From contig JAKAXK010000002.1 of the NCBI GenBank assembly GCA_021827145.1, positions 21,484-85,483 of the forward strand: a DNA stretch of 64,000 nucleotides. The letters are read 5' to 3'. Origin of the DNA: Pseudomonadota bacterium (GTDB lineage: Bacteria; Pseudomonadota; Gammaproteobacteria; Acidiferrobacterales; Acidiferrobacteraceae). Each line of letters opens with the position of its first letter. The stretch's first letter is position 1. Shown here in pieces: positions 51,033-59,259 of the stretch. A program made the position numbers and the translations under genes. A model generated the notes under the pieces. The model was not told the origin of the DNA. It saw nothing but the letters and a program-made list of their open reading frames with translations, and made no database searches.

Positions 51033-52033
51033 GAGGCGTCGCGCGACAGTCGATGCAGGAGGTGCAGGGACTGTGAGATGTCGGGCCACTTCAAGGCCTG
51101 GCTCTTGTGTTGGAGGTCTTGAAGTTTCGCGAGGACCGCTTGGGTGGAGCGCGCCTTGACATCAAAGTAGCGCTTGATCCAGTGATCGGCGGCGTCCAGG
51201 TCGGCGGCGACCAGCGGTGGGCGGTGCTCGAGTAGGGCGAGCTGTGCGCCATAGAGGCGGACCTGCAGGTTTTGGCGCACGAAGTAGGCACGCTTGGGCG
51301 CCAACAGCGCGCGCTCGTGGACAGGCTCTTTGCGGATCCGGATGAGTCCCCTGAAATCCTGCCAGATGCCATTGACCGCGCGGCGCCAGAAGGGGAGCGG
51401 GGCCGATTTCGCGGTCGCGGCGGTCTTTTCGGGGAAGCCGTGCGGCAGGGCGAGTGGCAAGGTTCGGACGCTATGGGCCAAGGCCATGAGCTCGAGCGCC
51501 ATGGTGGAGGTATGCTGGCGACGCAGTGACTTCAGGCGCAGGATCTCCTGGAGGATGGCCTTGCGCACCGGCAGGAGTCGGGGGTCGCCCTCGCGACGCA
51601 GTGCGCGTTGCGCCTGTTGGAGCGCGAGCAGCGCGAGCGGAACGTTATGTTGGAAACGCAGCTGCTCATTGGCGATGAGCAGCAGATCGGCTGCTGCCCG
51701 CACACGCCAGTGACGCCCAGGACGCTTGGCGGCGGCAAGCGATGCTTGGCGCTGCGCGAGATCGGCCATGGCCTTGCGGTTCGCGGTCACCGCCTGTTCC
51801 AGGGAGGCGATCTTCGCATTCTGCTGGAGCAGCGCCTGACTTTGCGCCTGAAAGCTCCGCGTTACGTCCAGGCCCACGATCTGGGCCTTGTAGGAGAGCA
51901 GGTACCAGACGTAGCCCAAGCCGATCAGGGTCACCAGCGACAAGAGCAGCGCAAGCCCTCCGGCGACGGAACGCGCGCGCCGCGGCGCGAGTGAAGGTGC
52001 GGAGGGGCTGGTCTTCTCGGTGTCGTCGGTCAT
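51029..52033 (-). CDS. hemX: HemX (inactive uroporphyrinogen methyltransferase-like)
   Basis: 334 residues. A polar N-terminus, one membrane helix near 25-48 (GGLALLLSLVTLIGLGYVWYLL), a coiled coil (QSQALLQQNAKIASLEQAVT) and a periplasmic helical domain (RAAADLLLIANEQLRFQHNV, LALLALQQAQRALRREGDPR, VRKAILQEILRLKSL) are all typical of HemX. The name as uroporphyrinogen III methyltransferase is historical; the SAM fold is absent. It lies 24 bases after hemD and overlaps hemY. Confidence 0.92.
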   Translation of the reverse strand: MTDDTEKTSPSAPSLAPRRARSVAGGLALLLSLVTLIGLGYVWYLLSYKAQIVGLDVTRSFQAQSQALLQQNAKIASLEQAVTANRKAMADLAQRQASLAAAKRPGRHWRVRAAADLLLIANEQLRFQHNVPLALLALQQAQRALRREGDPRLLPVRKAILQEILRLKSLRRQHTSTMALELMALAHSVRTLPLALPHGFPEKTAATAKSAPLPFWRRAVNGIWQDFRGLIRIRKEPVHERALLAPKRAYFVRQNLQVRLYGAQLALLEHRPPLVAADLDAADHWIKRYFDVKARSTQAVLAKLQDLQHKSQALKWPDISQSLHLLHRLSRDAS

Positions 52034-52057
52034 GGTGACTCTTAAGGGTTTAGGCGA

Positions 52058-52843
52058 TTATAGGAGGTTTTTGTCGGCACGCCAGGCAAGGAGTGCCGCG
52101 ATCAGCGCTTCGTCGTCGGCGCCTGTGGCGACGACGAGGGGGCCTTTGAGGCCCAGGGCGAGACAGGCGTCCCTGAGGCGTGTCCCGACCACGACCAGCG
52201 GGGTCTTCGTAAGCCACTGGCGGCCGACCTGTCCCAGCGCATCGTAGAGGTGATGCAGGCCCTCGACGCTGGTCACGATCACCGCATCCAGTCCGTTGCG
52301 GGCCCATGCCCGCAGGAGCCCCGAGACGTCCGCCGAGGGCGCCGCGCGCCGGTAGCATTCGGCATATTGGACAAACGCCCCACGGGCCTTCAGGGTGTCC
52401 CCGAGGAGCTCCCGGCCGCCCTCCCCCCGAAAGATAATGACGCGGAGGCTATCCGCATCCTGAAAGGGATCCATGGATAGTAATGACTCACTATCGAACC
52501 GACCCTCAGGTACCAGGATGTCCGTGAATCCGAGGCGTTTCAGTTCGCGGGCGCTGCCGCGGCCGATGGCCGCCATGCGCAGCTTCGTGGGCCACTCCCG
52601 CCCAAAGCCTTGCATAAGGTTGAAGGCGTGGGTGACTGCGTTCGGGCTGATGAAGATCGCCCAGTCATAGCCGGGCAGGTCGGCGACAACCGCCTTGAAG
52701 CTGGCGATGTCCCGAGGCTCCACGATCTCCACGGCCGCGAAGTGGATGGGTTTGGCGCCTAGGGTCGTGAGCTGGTCCATCAGGCCCTGGCTTTGACCTG
52801 TCGGTCGAGTGACGAGGATTTTGAGCCCTGCGAGCTCGCTCAC
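52058..52843 (-). CDS. hemD: Uroporphyrinogen-III synthase
   Basis: 261 residues with the two-domain Rossmann-like layout of HemD: ILVTRPTGQSQGLMDQL at the N-terminus, WAIFISPNAVTHAFNLM near 75, AIGRGSARELKRLGF, and the second domain VIVTSVEGLHHLYDALG. It closes hydroxymethylbilane to uroporphyrinogen III. Start overlaps the hemC stop by four bases. Confidence 0.94.
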   Translation of the reverse strand: MSELAGLKILVTRPTGQSQGLMDQLTTLGAKPIHFAAVEIVEPRDIASFKAVVADLPGYDWAIFISPNAVTHAFNLMQGFGREWPTKLRMAAIGRGSARELKRLGFTDILVPEGRFDSESLLSMDPFQDADSLRVIIFRGEGGRELLGDTLKARGAFVQYAECYRRAAPSADVSGLLRAWARNGLDAVIVTSVEGLHHLYDALGQVGRQWLTKTPLVVVGTRLRDACLALGLKGPLVVATGADDEALIAALLAWRADKNLL

Positions 52844-53772
52844 GCCCCGTCCTTCAACAGACGCTCGATGATGGCCCCGGCGCCTTGCGACAGGAGACCC
52901 TCGGCGACCGCGCGCGCGAGCTGTGCCGGCTCCGCGGCCGGCCCCCGCCGGGTGTCGGTGAGCAGCCGGCTCCCGTCAGGCTCGCCGACCAGTCCGCGCA
53001 CGGTCAACTGGCCCGCCTCCAGGGTGGCAAAGGCCGCAATCGGTAGTCGGCATCCGCCCGCCAGGGTCGCCGTGACGATACGCTCGGCCGCCACGCAGAG
53101 CGCGGTGTCCGGGTGGTGCAGGGGATCTATGAGCGCGCGGGTCTTGGTGTCATCGAGTCGGCATTCGATACCGATGGCGCCCTGCGCGGCCGCTGGCAGA
53201 CTCACATCGACCGACAAATAGCCGCTGATGCGATCGGCGAGGCCTAGGCGCTTCAATCCAGCCGCCGCCAGGATGATCCCCGAAAACTCGCCGGCGTCGA
53301 GCCGCGCCAGGCGGCTATTGACGTTCCCACGCAGATTCTCGATGCGCAGATCGGGCCGCCTCTGCCGGATCTGACAGGCGCGGCGCAGACTCGCCGTTCC
53401 GATGACGGTCCCCGCGGGCAGCGCCGCCAAATCCGATGCCGCCAGCGGGGACACCAAGGCATCGCGCGGGTCCTCGCGTTCGAGGATGGCGCCTATCGTG
53501 AGACCCTCCGGCAGTTCCGCCACCACGTCCTTCATGGAATGAACGGCGAGGTCGATACGTCCTTGTGCAAGAGCCTGCTCGAGCTCTTTCGTAAAGAGCG
53601 CCTTGCCGCCGGAGGCCACGAGCGGGCCGGAAAGCTGTCGGTCGCCTTCGGTCGTCATTGGGACGATGGTGACTGTAAGCCCCGGGTGGAGGGCCAGGAG
53701 CCGATCGCGGACGTGCGTTGCTTGCCATAAGGCCAGGGCGCTCTTGCGGGTTCCAAGGTGCAGGGTCGTCAC
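52840..53772 (-). CDS. hemC: Hydroxymethylbilane synthase
   Basis: 310 residues from GTG 53772 (no good ribosome site). Motifs: LGTRKSALALWQATHVRDRL, LFTKELEQALAQGRIDLAVHS, DVVAELPEGLTIGAIL, IGTASLRRACQIR, NVNSRLARLDAGEFSGIILA and the dipyrromethane-cofactor cysteine in LAGGCRLPIAAF. It polymerises porphobilinogen. First gene of hemC-D-X-Y; in many relatives this cluster directly follows algR, but here it is about 8.7 kb away and on the opposite strand. Confidence 0.96.
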   Translation of the reverse strand: MTTLHLGTRKSALALWQATHVRDRLLALHPGLTVTIVPMTTEGDRQLSGPLVASGGKALFTKELEQALAQGRIDLAVHSMKDVVAELPEGLTIGAILEREDPRDALVSPLAASDLAALPAGTVIGTASLRRACQIRQRRPDLRIENLRGNVNSRLARLDAGEFSGIILAAAGLKRLGLADRISGYLSVDVSLPAAAQGAIGIECRLDDTKTRALIDPLHHPDTALCVAAERIVTATLAGGCRLPIAAFATLEAGQLTVRGLVGEPDGSRLLTDTRRGPAAEPAQLARAVAEGLLSQGAGAIIERLLKDGA

Positions 53773-54336
53773 GGAGAGTCCGAATGGTGGAGTGTAAGGG
53801 CTGTCATCCTAAGAAATTGACGGGACTTACGCAAACGGCGGTCTTTGGCGCGCGGGGCGTCCGCGCCCGTCTTGGGCGGCGCCCTCGTGTGGGCACGCCG
53901 CCGCGCGCGAGTTTGGCTGTGTCGGGGTGCATGTCTTCGGTCCCTATTCTCCGAATCACCCTTTCACTCCGCGCGCCCGCCTCCGCCGGGGGTTTTCCTT
54001 CCCCAAAGGTCGCCACCAATGCGTCGCGCTTTCGAGGAGGGCTCGCGCGATCCTCCTCTGCTCAGGCGAACCGCAGCCCGCACTTCCCCAACCGAAGCGG
54101 GCGCACATACCAACACCGCTTTCTGTTTCCTAGGAGCCCTCTTCCTGCTATAACGTCCGTTGATGCGCAAGGAAATAAAGCTGCCCCGAAGGATCCGGAC
54201 GCCCCGGTCCCTTTTGCCGCGCATCACGAGCGTCGACACGGCACCCGAGAGGGGCTGATGGCGACCCGCCGACAGGAATACGAGGGGCCGATAATAAATG
54301 GATATTTGTCAAAACCCACCAGAGGAGCACTGTGAT
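53773..54336 (+). other. Long intergenic region between hemC and dsrE-like gene
   Basis: 564 bases with no supported gene. It must hold the promoters of both divergent units. TATAAC at 54149-54154 is a possible -10 for the DsrE-like gene, with no good -35. Near 53818 the sequence GACGGGACTTACGCAAAC resembles the tips of some insertion elements, but no partner repeat or transposase is present. Composition is mixed, with alternating GC-rich and less GC-rich stretches. Confidence 0.4.
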
Positions 54337-54786
54337 ATGACGTATAAAGCGGTTTACCACCGGTTTGTGTCGGCATTTGCCGCCTTGGCGTTGTTGGCAT
54401 TTGCCGCGCCCAGCTACGCCGGCACCCAAAGCCACGCGTTCGCAACGCATCGCGTCGTCTTCCAGATCAGCAATGGCTCCGCCCAAGAGCAACAGCTTGT
54501 CTTGGCCAATGCCGCCAATGTGTTGAAGTACTTTGGGCCGACCAAGCTGCAGATGGAGATCGTGGCCTTCGGTCCCGGCTTGCGCCTGCTCTTGAAGAAT
54601 AATGTGCATGCGAAGATGATTCAAAGCCTGCATGCCGAGGGCGTCGAGTTCGCGGCCTGTCACAACACGATGGTGAAGCTACATTTGACGAAGGCGGATC
54701 TGAATCCGGTGGCACATGTGGTGCCGGGCGGCGTGATCGAAATCATGCGTCGCGAGAGCCAAGGTTGGAATTACATCCGTCCGTAA
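54337..54786 (+). CDS. Periplasmic DsrE-like protein
   Basis: 149 residues from ATG 54337 (AGAGGAG upstream). A signal peptide (VSAFAALALLAFAAPSYA) precedes a DsrE/DsrF-like domain: HRVVFQISNGSAQEQQLVLA, KLQMEIVAFGPGLRLLL, a single cysteine in EFAACHNTM, and a final HVVPGGVIEIMRRESQGW. In DsrE-type proteins this cysteine position carries sulfane sulfur. A second, divergent copy follows the adjacent porin gene. The export of this fold is uncommon for sulfurtransferases of the Dsr system, but periplasmic members of unknown role are known. Confidence 0.75.
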   Translation: MTYKAVYHRFVSAFAALALLAFAAPSYAGTQSHAFATHRVVFQISNGSAQEQQLVLANAANVLKYFGPTKLQMEIVAFGPGLRLLLKNNVHAKMIQSLHAEGVEFAACHNTMVKLHLTKADLNPVAHVVPGGVIEIMRRESQGWNYIRP

Positions 54787-54848
54787 GCGAAGGTGCCGCG
54801 GTCGGCATAACAAGACATTAAAAAAGCAGTCCCATCTAGGAGGAGTTC

Positions 54849-56267
54849 ATGAAAAAGCAATCCTTGCTGACGGCGGCAGTGGCCGCCGCCTGTTTTGCGG
54901 GCGGCGCGCACGCCACCAACTGGTTACAGCTCCAAGGTACGGAACCCAGCGGCATCGCCGCCCCCGTGCATGTCTTCGGATTCATACAGCCCACTTATCA
55001 GGATGCGGGCGGCTCGGCGGTGAACGGGCTCGTGGGCCTGCCCAACCAGCCAGGCAACACCAGCGACCCGTATAACTACAACGGCGCGGTCCCAAAGTTT
55101 AACCAGGTCGCCCCCCAGGGCACCTCGGCGAGCAGCTTTAACATGCAGCGTGCGCGTATCGCCGTGCGCGGCACGGTGTTGCCGATCAGCAACAAGATCG
55201 ACTACTTCATCATGGCGGAGTTCGGGAATAACGGCTACACCTACGGCAATGGCAGTTATACGCCCCGGCTGACCGACGCCTCCGTTACCTTCAACGAGAT
55301 CCCGGGGGCGCGCGTGCGCGTGGGCCTCTTCAAGACCCCGGGCCCCGAGGAGGTCTTGCAGGGCATACCGGACTTCGATTACATCAACTTCACCAACGTC
55401 AGCGCTCAGTTGATCCAGAATCAGTTTATCGGTTCCGGTCCGGTGACTGCTCTGGCAGGCGGCGCCTATTTGGTGCAATCAGCCCCGATCGACGCCGGCC
55501 GCGACCAGGGCGTGCAGCTCTTCGACTGGTTCAACAACGGCCCCTGGCAGTTCGCCTACGCGGCCATGATCGGTAACGGCGCCCCGCTCTATGCCAATGC
55601 CCAGTCGAACAGCGCCAGTTACTATGGGCGCCTGCAGGAGTCCTACATCTTCAATCATAGCAAGGGTCCCCATCAGGCCGGCGTCACGGCGTGGGTGTGG
55701 GATCACCTCGGGCACCAGACCTTGGATGTCCCTGCGACAACTGGCTACACCCGCCAGCACTACACCTTCAAGCGCTATGGGGCCGGTGCCCAATATCGTA
55801 GCGGCTTCATGAAGCCGGGCGCCTTGCGGGTGACGGCCGAAGTCATGCGTGGCACCGGCTGGATACTCTCGGGCGCCCCCTTCTCGGGCCCGACGAACGG
55901 TGCCGCTTGCACCGCCGCATCGCCGCTTTGCAACGAGACCTTGTATCCGGGCGCCAATAATGCGGCGGTCGGCGGTTATGTCGAGACCGGCTTCTTCGTG
56001 ACCAAGCACTGGGACCTCGAGGCCCGCTACGACCAGTATGATCGCATGACCAACAACCCCGGGGCGGAGCGCATCTTCAAGACCACCACCTTGGGCGTGC
56101 AGTACTACATCTCACCCATGGCGCGCATTACCTTCAATTACGGGATTAATCGTATCGATATCCCGCACTTGTCGTCGGTGGGCCCCGCGCCCGCGCAACA
56201 CAATGCGTCGGCCATCGCGAGCGCCAAGGACAATACGATCGCCTTGCAGACGACGCTGATCTTTTAA
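54849..56267 (+). CDS. Outer-membrane porin (OprO/OprP-like)
   Basis: 472 residues, strong ribosome site (AGGAGGA). A signal peptide (MKKQSLLTAAVAAACFAGGAHA) precedes a barrel: VHVFGFIQPTYQDAGG, FNMQRARIAVRGTVLPISNK, RVGLFKTPGPEEVLQGIPDF, a repeated strand pattern with YGAGAQYRSGFM, and a C-terminal Phe in LQTTLIF. The layout fits the phosphate-selective porin O/P family, although its specificity is not readable. Placed between two DsrE-like genes, probably cotranscribed. Confidence 0.82.
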   Translation: MKKQSLLTAAVAAACFAGGAHATNWLQLQGTEPSGIAAPVHVFGFIQPTYQDAGGSAVNGLVGLPNQPGNTSDPYNYNGAVPKFNQVAPQGTSASSFNMQRARIAVRGTVLPISNKIDYFIMAEFGNNGYTYGNGSYTPRLTDASVTFNEIPGARVRVGLFKTPGPEEVLQGIPDFDYINFTNVSAQLIQNQFIGSGPVTALAGGAYLVQSAPIDAGRDQGVQLFDWFNNGPWQFAYAAMIGNGAPLYANAQSNSASYYGRLQESYIFNHSKGPHQAGVTAWVWDHLGHQTLDVPATTGYTRQHYTFKRYGAGAQYRSGFMKPGALRVTAEVMRGTGWILSGAPFSGPTNGAACTAASPLCNETLYPGANNAAVGGYVETGFFVTKHWDLEARYDQYDRMTNNPGAERIFKTTTLGVQYYISPMARITFNYGINRIDIPHLSSVGPAPAQHNASAIASAKDNTIALQTTLIF

Positions 56268-56291
56268 AGGACCCAATTGACAGGAGGTTTT

Positions 56292-56804
56292 GTGAAAAAA
56301 GGCGCTTTATGGACAGCCCTGTCCTTTCTGGCGGTAAGTACGCCGGCTCTGGCCGTGCAGGGGAATCTGCACTGGCACACGATCCATATCCAGATCCCGG
56401 TGCACTTGAAGCAGGCCAAGGTGGTCTTCAATATGGACCACCCGGTGTTCATTCCGCATACGCGCGAGCCCGTGGGCCTGTCGCAGTTGCGGATGATGCT
56501 GGCGAAGTTCACGCGTGACCACACGCACTGGAAGATCGATGCGGTCTTCCAGGGGGCGGATGGCTATATGTTGCTGAACGACAAGGCCTACGACCAGTTC
56601 ATGCACGTGCGTACCGGTAATCCCTACCGGGGTCAGATCGAGGCCCTGTTCCATAAGGGCATCGACATCGAGGAGTGCGGGGTCACCATGCGCGCCCATC
56701 ACTGGGGCAACAAGCAGCTCTTGCCCAACGTGAAGGTGAATGGTGGGGCGGTCGCCCGCATCATCTGGCTCCAGCAGCACGGCTACATCGAGGTCAATCC
56801 TTAA
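56292..56804 (+). CDS. Periplasmic DsrE-like protein, second copy
   Basis: 170 residues from GTG 56292 (GGAGG five bases upstream; an in-frame TTG at 56277 is less likely). The signal peptide is VKKGALWTALSFLAVSTPALA. The domain parallels the first copy: AKVVFNMDHPVF, WKIDAVFQGADGYMLL, IEALFHKGIDIEECGVTMRA with the single cysteine, and VNGGAVARIIWLQQHGYIEV. It is His-rich near the N-terminus (LHWHTIHIQIPVHL) and later (MRAHHWGN). Its 3' end overlaps rlmJ by four bases, convergent. Confidence 0.74.
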   Translation: MKKGALWTALSFLAVSTPALAVQGNLHWHTIHIQIPVHLKQAKVVFNMDHPVFIPHTREPVGLSQLRMMLAKFTRDHTHWKIDAVFQGADGYMLLNDKAYDQFMHVRTGNPYRGQIEALFHKGIDIEECGVTMRAHHWGNKQLLPNVKVNGGAVARIIWLQQHGYIEVNP

Positions 56805-57601
56805 CGGATGCGGTAACGCGGCGTTCCGTCGCGGGTAAGGATCTGGGCGAGGGTCGGCACGACCTCGCCCAATCTTTTTTTGAGGCCGTAGGGCGGGTTG
56901 AGGATCACAAGCCCCGAGCCGTTCAGACGGTTCTTGACGTCCGGCGGCCAGGTCAATAGCTCCACGCACAAGCTTTCTTCCCCGAGGGCCGCTACGGCCC
57001 CGACCAGCCGATCCGCGTCGTGTTTGTCCTTGATCGGGTACCAAATGAGGTAGACCCCCTGACGGAAGCGCTCGAGCGCGGTTCGCAAGCCTGTCAAAAG
57101 GGCACTGCGCTCCGTCACGCGTTCATACGGGGGGTCGATGAGGATCACGCCCCGGCGCTCTTTCGGCGGGAGCAGGGCCTTCAGCGCATGGTAACCATCC
57201 CCCAGAAAGAGTTGGCTCTGCTCCGAACGCAGGATTTGCTGCAAGGTGTCATGGGTCTCGCGTGCCCCCTCTACCGCAACGAACCGGTCTTGCGGCCGCA
57301 GTTGCCCGGCTATGAGCAGCGGCGAGCCCGGATAGTCTCTGAGCTTGGGCCCGTTGAAGCGGCCTACCGCCTCGAAGTAGCGCGCCAAGGCCGGCCACTC
57401 GGCGCGACGATCCCAGAGGCGCCGGATGCCCTCATCGGCCTCGCTTTCGGCTTGCAGGCGATAGAGTCCCTCGCCCGCGTGCGTGTCGAGCACAAAGAGG
57501 GGTTTCGGTTTCTGAAAGAGGCGCTCGAGGGTCTCCAGCAGCACCACATGCTTCAAGACATCGGCGGCCGATCCGGCATGGAAGGCGTGGCGATAATTCA
57601 C
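56801..57601 (-). CDS. rlmJ: 23S rRNA (adenine2030-N6)-methyltransferase
   Basis: 266 residues. The N-terminus MNYRHAFHAGSAADVLKHVV and LFVLDTHAGEGLY are family signatures; the catalytic motif is VILIDPPYE, followed by WYPIKDKHD and SGLVILNPPYGL. RlmJ methylates A2030 of 23S rRNA. Its start overlaps the stop of the MazG-like gene upstream (ATGA). Confidence 0.95.
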   Translation of the reverse strand: MNYRHAFHAGSAADVLKHVVLLETLERLFQKPKPLFVLDTHAGEGLYRLQAESEADEGIRRLWDRRAEWPALARYFEAVGRFNGPKLRDYPGSPLLIAGQLRPQDRFVAVEGARETHDTLQQILRSEQSQLFLGDGYHALKALLPPKERRGVILIDPPYERVTERSALLTGLRTALERFRQGVYLIWYPIKDKHDADRLVGAVAALGEESLCVELLTWPPDVKNRLNGSGLVILNPPYGLKKRLGEVVPTLAQILTRDGTPRYRIR

Positions 57602-57948
57602 TGGTAATCCGTGTATTTGCGGGCACTACCGCGCACCTTGTCGGCCGGATATTTGGCGGCGTTTTTCTCGATCTTGGCCCACGCTGCTTGCTCCAGGTCG
57701 ATGCCGAGTCGATCACAGAAACGCAGCAGATAGAGGAGGACGTCGGCGGCTTCTTCGCTCACCGCCTGGCGCTGCGCCTCCGGGAGCGCGCGGCTGTCCT
57801 CTTCGCTCAGCCATTGCAGCTGCTCGACGAGTTCGCCCGCCTCGACGATGAGTGCCATGGCCAAATTCTTTGGGGAATGGAATTGCTCCCAGTCGCGCTC
57901 TTTCGCGAATTGCGCGAGACGTTCGGTCAGTTCCTGAAAGCCGCTCAT
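57598..57948 (-). CDS. MazG-like nucleotide pyrophosphohydrolase
   Basis: 116 residues. All-alpha NTP pyrophosphatase of the RS21-C6/dCTPase type: WEQFHSPKNLAMALIVEAGE, LVEQLQWLSEE and VSEEAADVLLYLLRFCDRLG provide the EExxE and ExxD metal ligands. Relatives hydrolyse dCTP or modified nucleotides. A good AGGAGGT-like... site (GAGGACC, reverse strand) lies upstream, and it is coupled to rlmJ. Confidence 0.88.
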   Translation of the reverse strand: MSGFQELTERLAQFAKERDWEQFHSPKNLAMALIVEAGELVEQLQWLSEEDSRALPEAQRQAVSEEAADVLLYLLRFCDRLGIDLEQAAWAKIEKNAAKYPADKVRGSARKYTDYQ

Positions 57949-58118
57949 GAGGTCCTCCGTGCAGGGCGGGATGGGCGCCCGCGCCCTGATGCAAAGGCCG
58001 CCAGTCTAGCGGATTTTGGGGACCGCGTCCGGGGGCGGGGTCGCGGAAAGCCCGTGCCAGGGGTCCTCATCCTGTCCGCGCTTGAGCGCGGCACGCGCAA
58101 GGCGCGAGAGGGCGAGGA

Positions 58119-58361
58119 GGATGTCAAGGCAACGTCCTATCGACCCCGCAGATCATGGGTCTGCTGGCGCCGCACGCGAGCCCCATGCAGGCCACCGCCT
58201 GGGCGCTCATGGTCTTTGCCGCCGCGGCATTGCCCGGATATCCCGCCTCCATCCTGTTGATGGATTGTATCGGCCCCGGCCGTCTGCAAATGATCGGCTT
58301 TGCGGTCATGGCCCTCAGTTCCGGACTCACCGACAGCGAGCCTTGCTGGTGCGTGCCGTAA
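58119..58361 (+). pseudogene. MFS transporter C-terminal fragment
   Basis: In the frame of ATG 58155 the translation reads like two helices and one loop of a major facilitator: IMGLLAPHASPMQATAWALM, FAAAALPGYPASILLMDCIG and PGRLQMIGFAVMALSSGL, with the loop DCIGPGRLQ matching the family's DxxGRrxlq pattern. Only about 80 codons remain, and no upstream or downstream continuation was found. A degraded remnant; which transporter group it came from is unclear, possibly the phosphate/sugar type. Confidence 0.5.
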
Positions 58362-58375
58362 TGAAAACGTATACA

Positions 58376-58397
58376 CTAGGTAATGATTTACGCCTAG
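58376..58397 (+). promoter_or_regulatory. Possible autoregulatory operator of RHH antitoxin
   Basis: CTAGG at 58376-58380 and CCTAG at 58393-58397 form inverted arms in an AT-rich segment with TAA and TTA inside, 13-35 bases upstream of the antitoxin ATG. A GTATACACT segment overlaps it. RHH antitoxins usually bind such sites to repress their own operon. Confidence 0.35.
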
Positions 58398-58409
58398 GAT
58401 GCCTGAGCC

Positions 58410-58688
58410 ATGTCAAAAGAAGCGGTGTTCACGATGAAGCTGGAACCCGAACTGCGTGCCGAGTTCATGGCTGAAGCGGAGGCTGCCCACCGGCCAGCCT
58501 CCCAGGTATTGCGCGAACTAATGCGCGAGTTCGTCCAACGGCAGCGCGAAACGCGGGAATATGACGAGTTTCTGCGCCGTAAGGTCGAGGCAGGCCGAGC
58601 TTCGATGCGCGCTGCCGTGGGACGGTCGAATGAAGAAGTGGAGGCGGAATTCGCTGCGCGGCGCGCTCGTGTGACGAACGAAGCGTGA
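58410..58688 (+). CDS. Ribbon-helix-helix antitoxin
   Basis: 92 residues. The N-terminal EAVFTMKLEPELRAEFMAEA and RPASQVLRELMREFVQRQRE fit a ribbon-helix-helix DNA-binding fold, and the acidic-basic C-terminal half (EYDEFLRRKVEAGRASMRAA, EVEAEFAARRARV) is the usual toxin-binding part of RelB/ParD-type proteins. It overlaps the toxin start by four bases (GTGA). Since the toxin is interrupted by a stop codon, the antitoxin may now be free-standing. Confidence 0.8.
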   Translation: MSKEAVFTMKLEPELRAEFMAEAEAAHRPASQVLRELMREFVQRQRETREYDEFLRRKVEAGRASMRAAVGRSNEEVEAEFAARRARVTNEA

Positions 58689-58969
58689 GAGTTATTTGGA
58701 CCCCAGGAGCGCGCCAAGACCGCGCCGACATCTGGGACCACATAGCGACCCACAACCCGCGGGCCGCGAGCCTTATGGATGAACTTTTTAGCGCCGCGGC
58801 TGCCCATCTGGCGACTCATCCTTAGCTCGGTAAGCCGGGGAAGATTCCCGGCATGCGCGAGCTTATCCCCCATGAGAGCTATCGCTTGGTATACGAAATC
58901 GACGATGACGCGGTGTGGATGCTCGCCTTAATCCATACGGCCCGCCAATGGCCACCGATGCAGGAATAG
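58685..58969 (+). pseudogene. ParE/RelE toxin with in-frame amber codon
   Basis: From GTG 58685 the frame encodes VIWTPGARQDRADIWDHIAT and an Ala-rich helix ending LATHP, then a TAG at 58823-58825. The same frame continues without loss of register: LGKPGKIPGMRELIPHESYR, LVYEIDDDAVWMLALIHTAR and QWPPM to a TAG at 58967-58969. The family pattern is HP-x-LGRPGR-x-PGTREL, so a single substitution created the stop at the x position. Without read-through only 46 residues are made, which would lack the active site. All else looks intact, so the mutation appears recent. Confidence 0.85.
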
Positions 58970-59130
58970 AAGAGTGGCGGGGCCAACCATAAACTCATAT
59001 ATGGACGCCCTCTACGTCGCAAGCACGTATTCACGCGTATTCAGCGGCTCAAGGGTCCCCGGGGTCGAGACGTGTCTTAGGCGGCCCGTCGCGGCGTCCT
59101 TGCGCTCTTCATTGCCTGCGCTCGCCCCGG

Positions 59131-59160
59131 TTGACTTGCCTCGGTCCTCGCGCTTAGGGT
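59131..59160 (+). promoter_or_regulatory. Possible sigma-70 promoter before glycine-zipper gene
   Basis: TTGACT at 59131-59136 and TAGGGT at 59155-59160 are 18 bases apart. The -35 matches five of six, the -10 three or four of six. The leader to ATG 59260 would be about 95 bases. Confidence 0.4.
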
Positions 59161-59214
59161 AAAGCTTGCGCCCGGCGGAACTTGGGCGGCTTTACCCAGT
59201 CTGAGTGGGACAGT

Positions 59215-59247
59215 TTCGGCCAGTTCGGCCAGAAATCTCTTTTTTTG
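59215..59247 (+). terminator. Possible leader terminator/attenuator
   Basis: TTTCGGCC at 59215-59222 pairs with GGCC plus GAAA at 59228-59236 (one bulged A), around the loop AGTTC, followed by TCTC and seven T (59241-59247). It has the shape of a Rho-independent terminator but sits 13 bases before the start codon of the glycine-zipper protein, overlapping the position of the ribosome site. It could attenuate that gene. Confidence 0.4.
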
Positions 59248-59259
59248 AGGGGAAACGCG

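Noticed and set aside
53818-53840. Possible insertion-sequence tip near hemC
   Set aside because: No second inverted repeat, target duplication or transposase remnant within 1 kb.
53718-54335. 205-codon plus-strand frame upstream of the DsrE-like gene
   Set aside because: Starts inside hemC antisense, composition is Ser/Arg/Pro-rich without motifs, and no ribosome site was seen.
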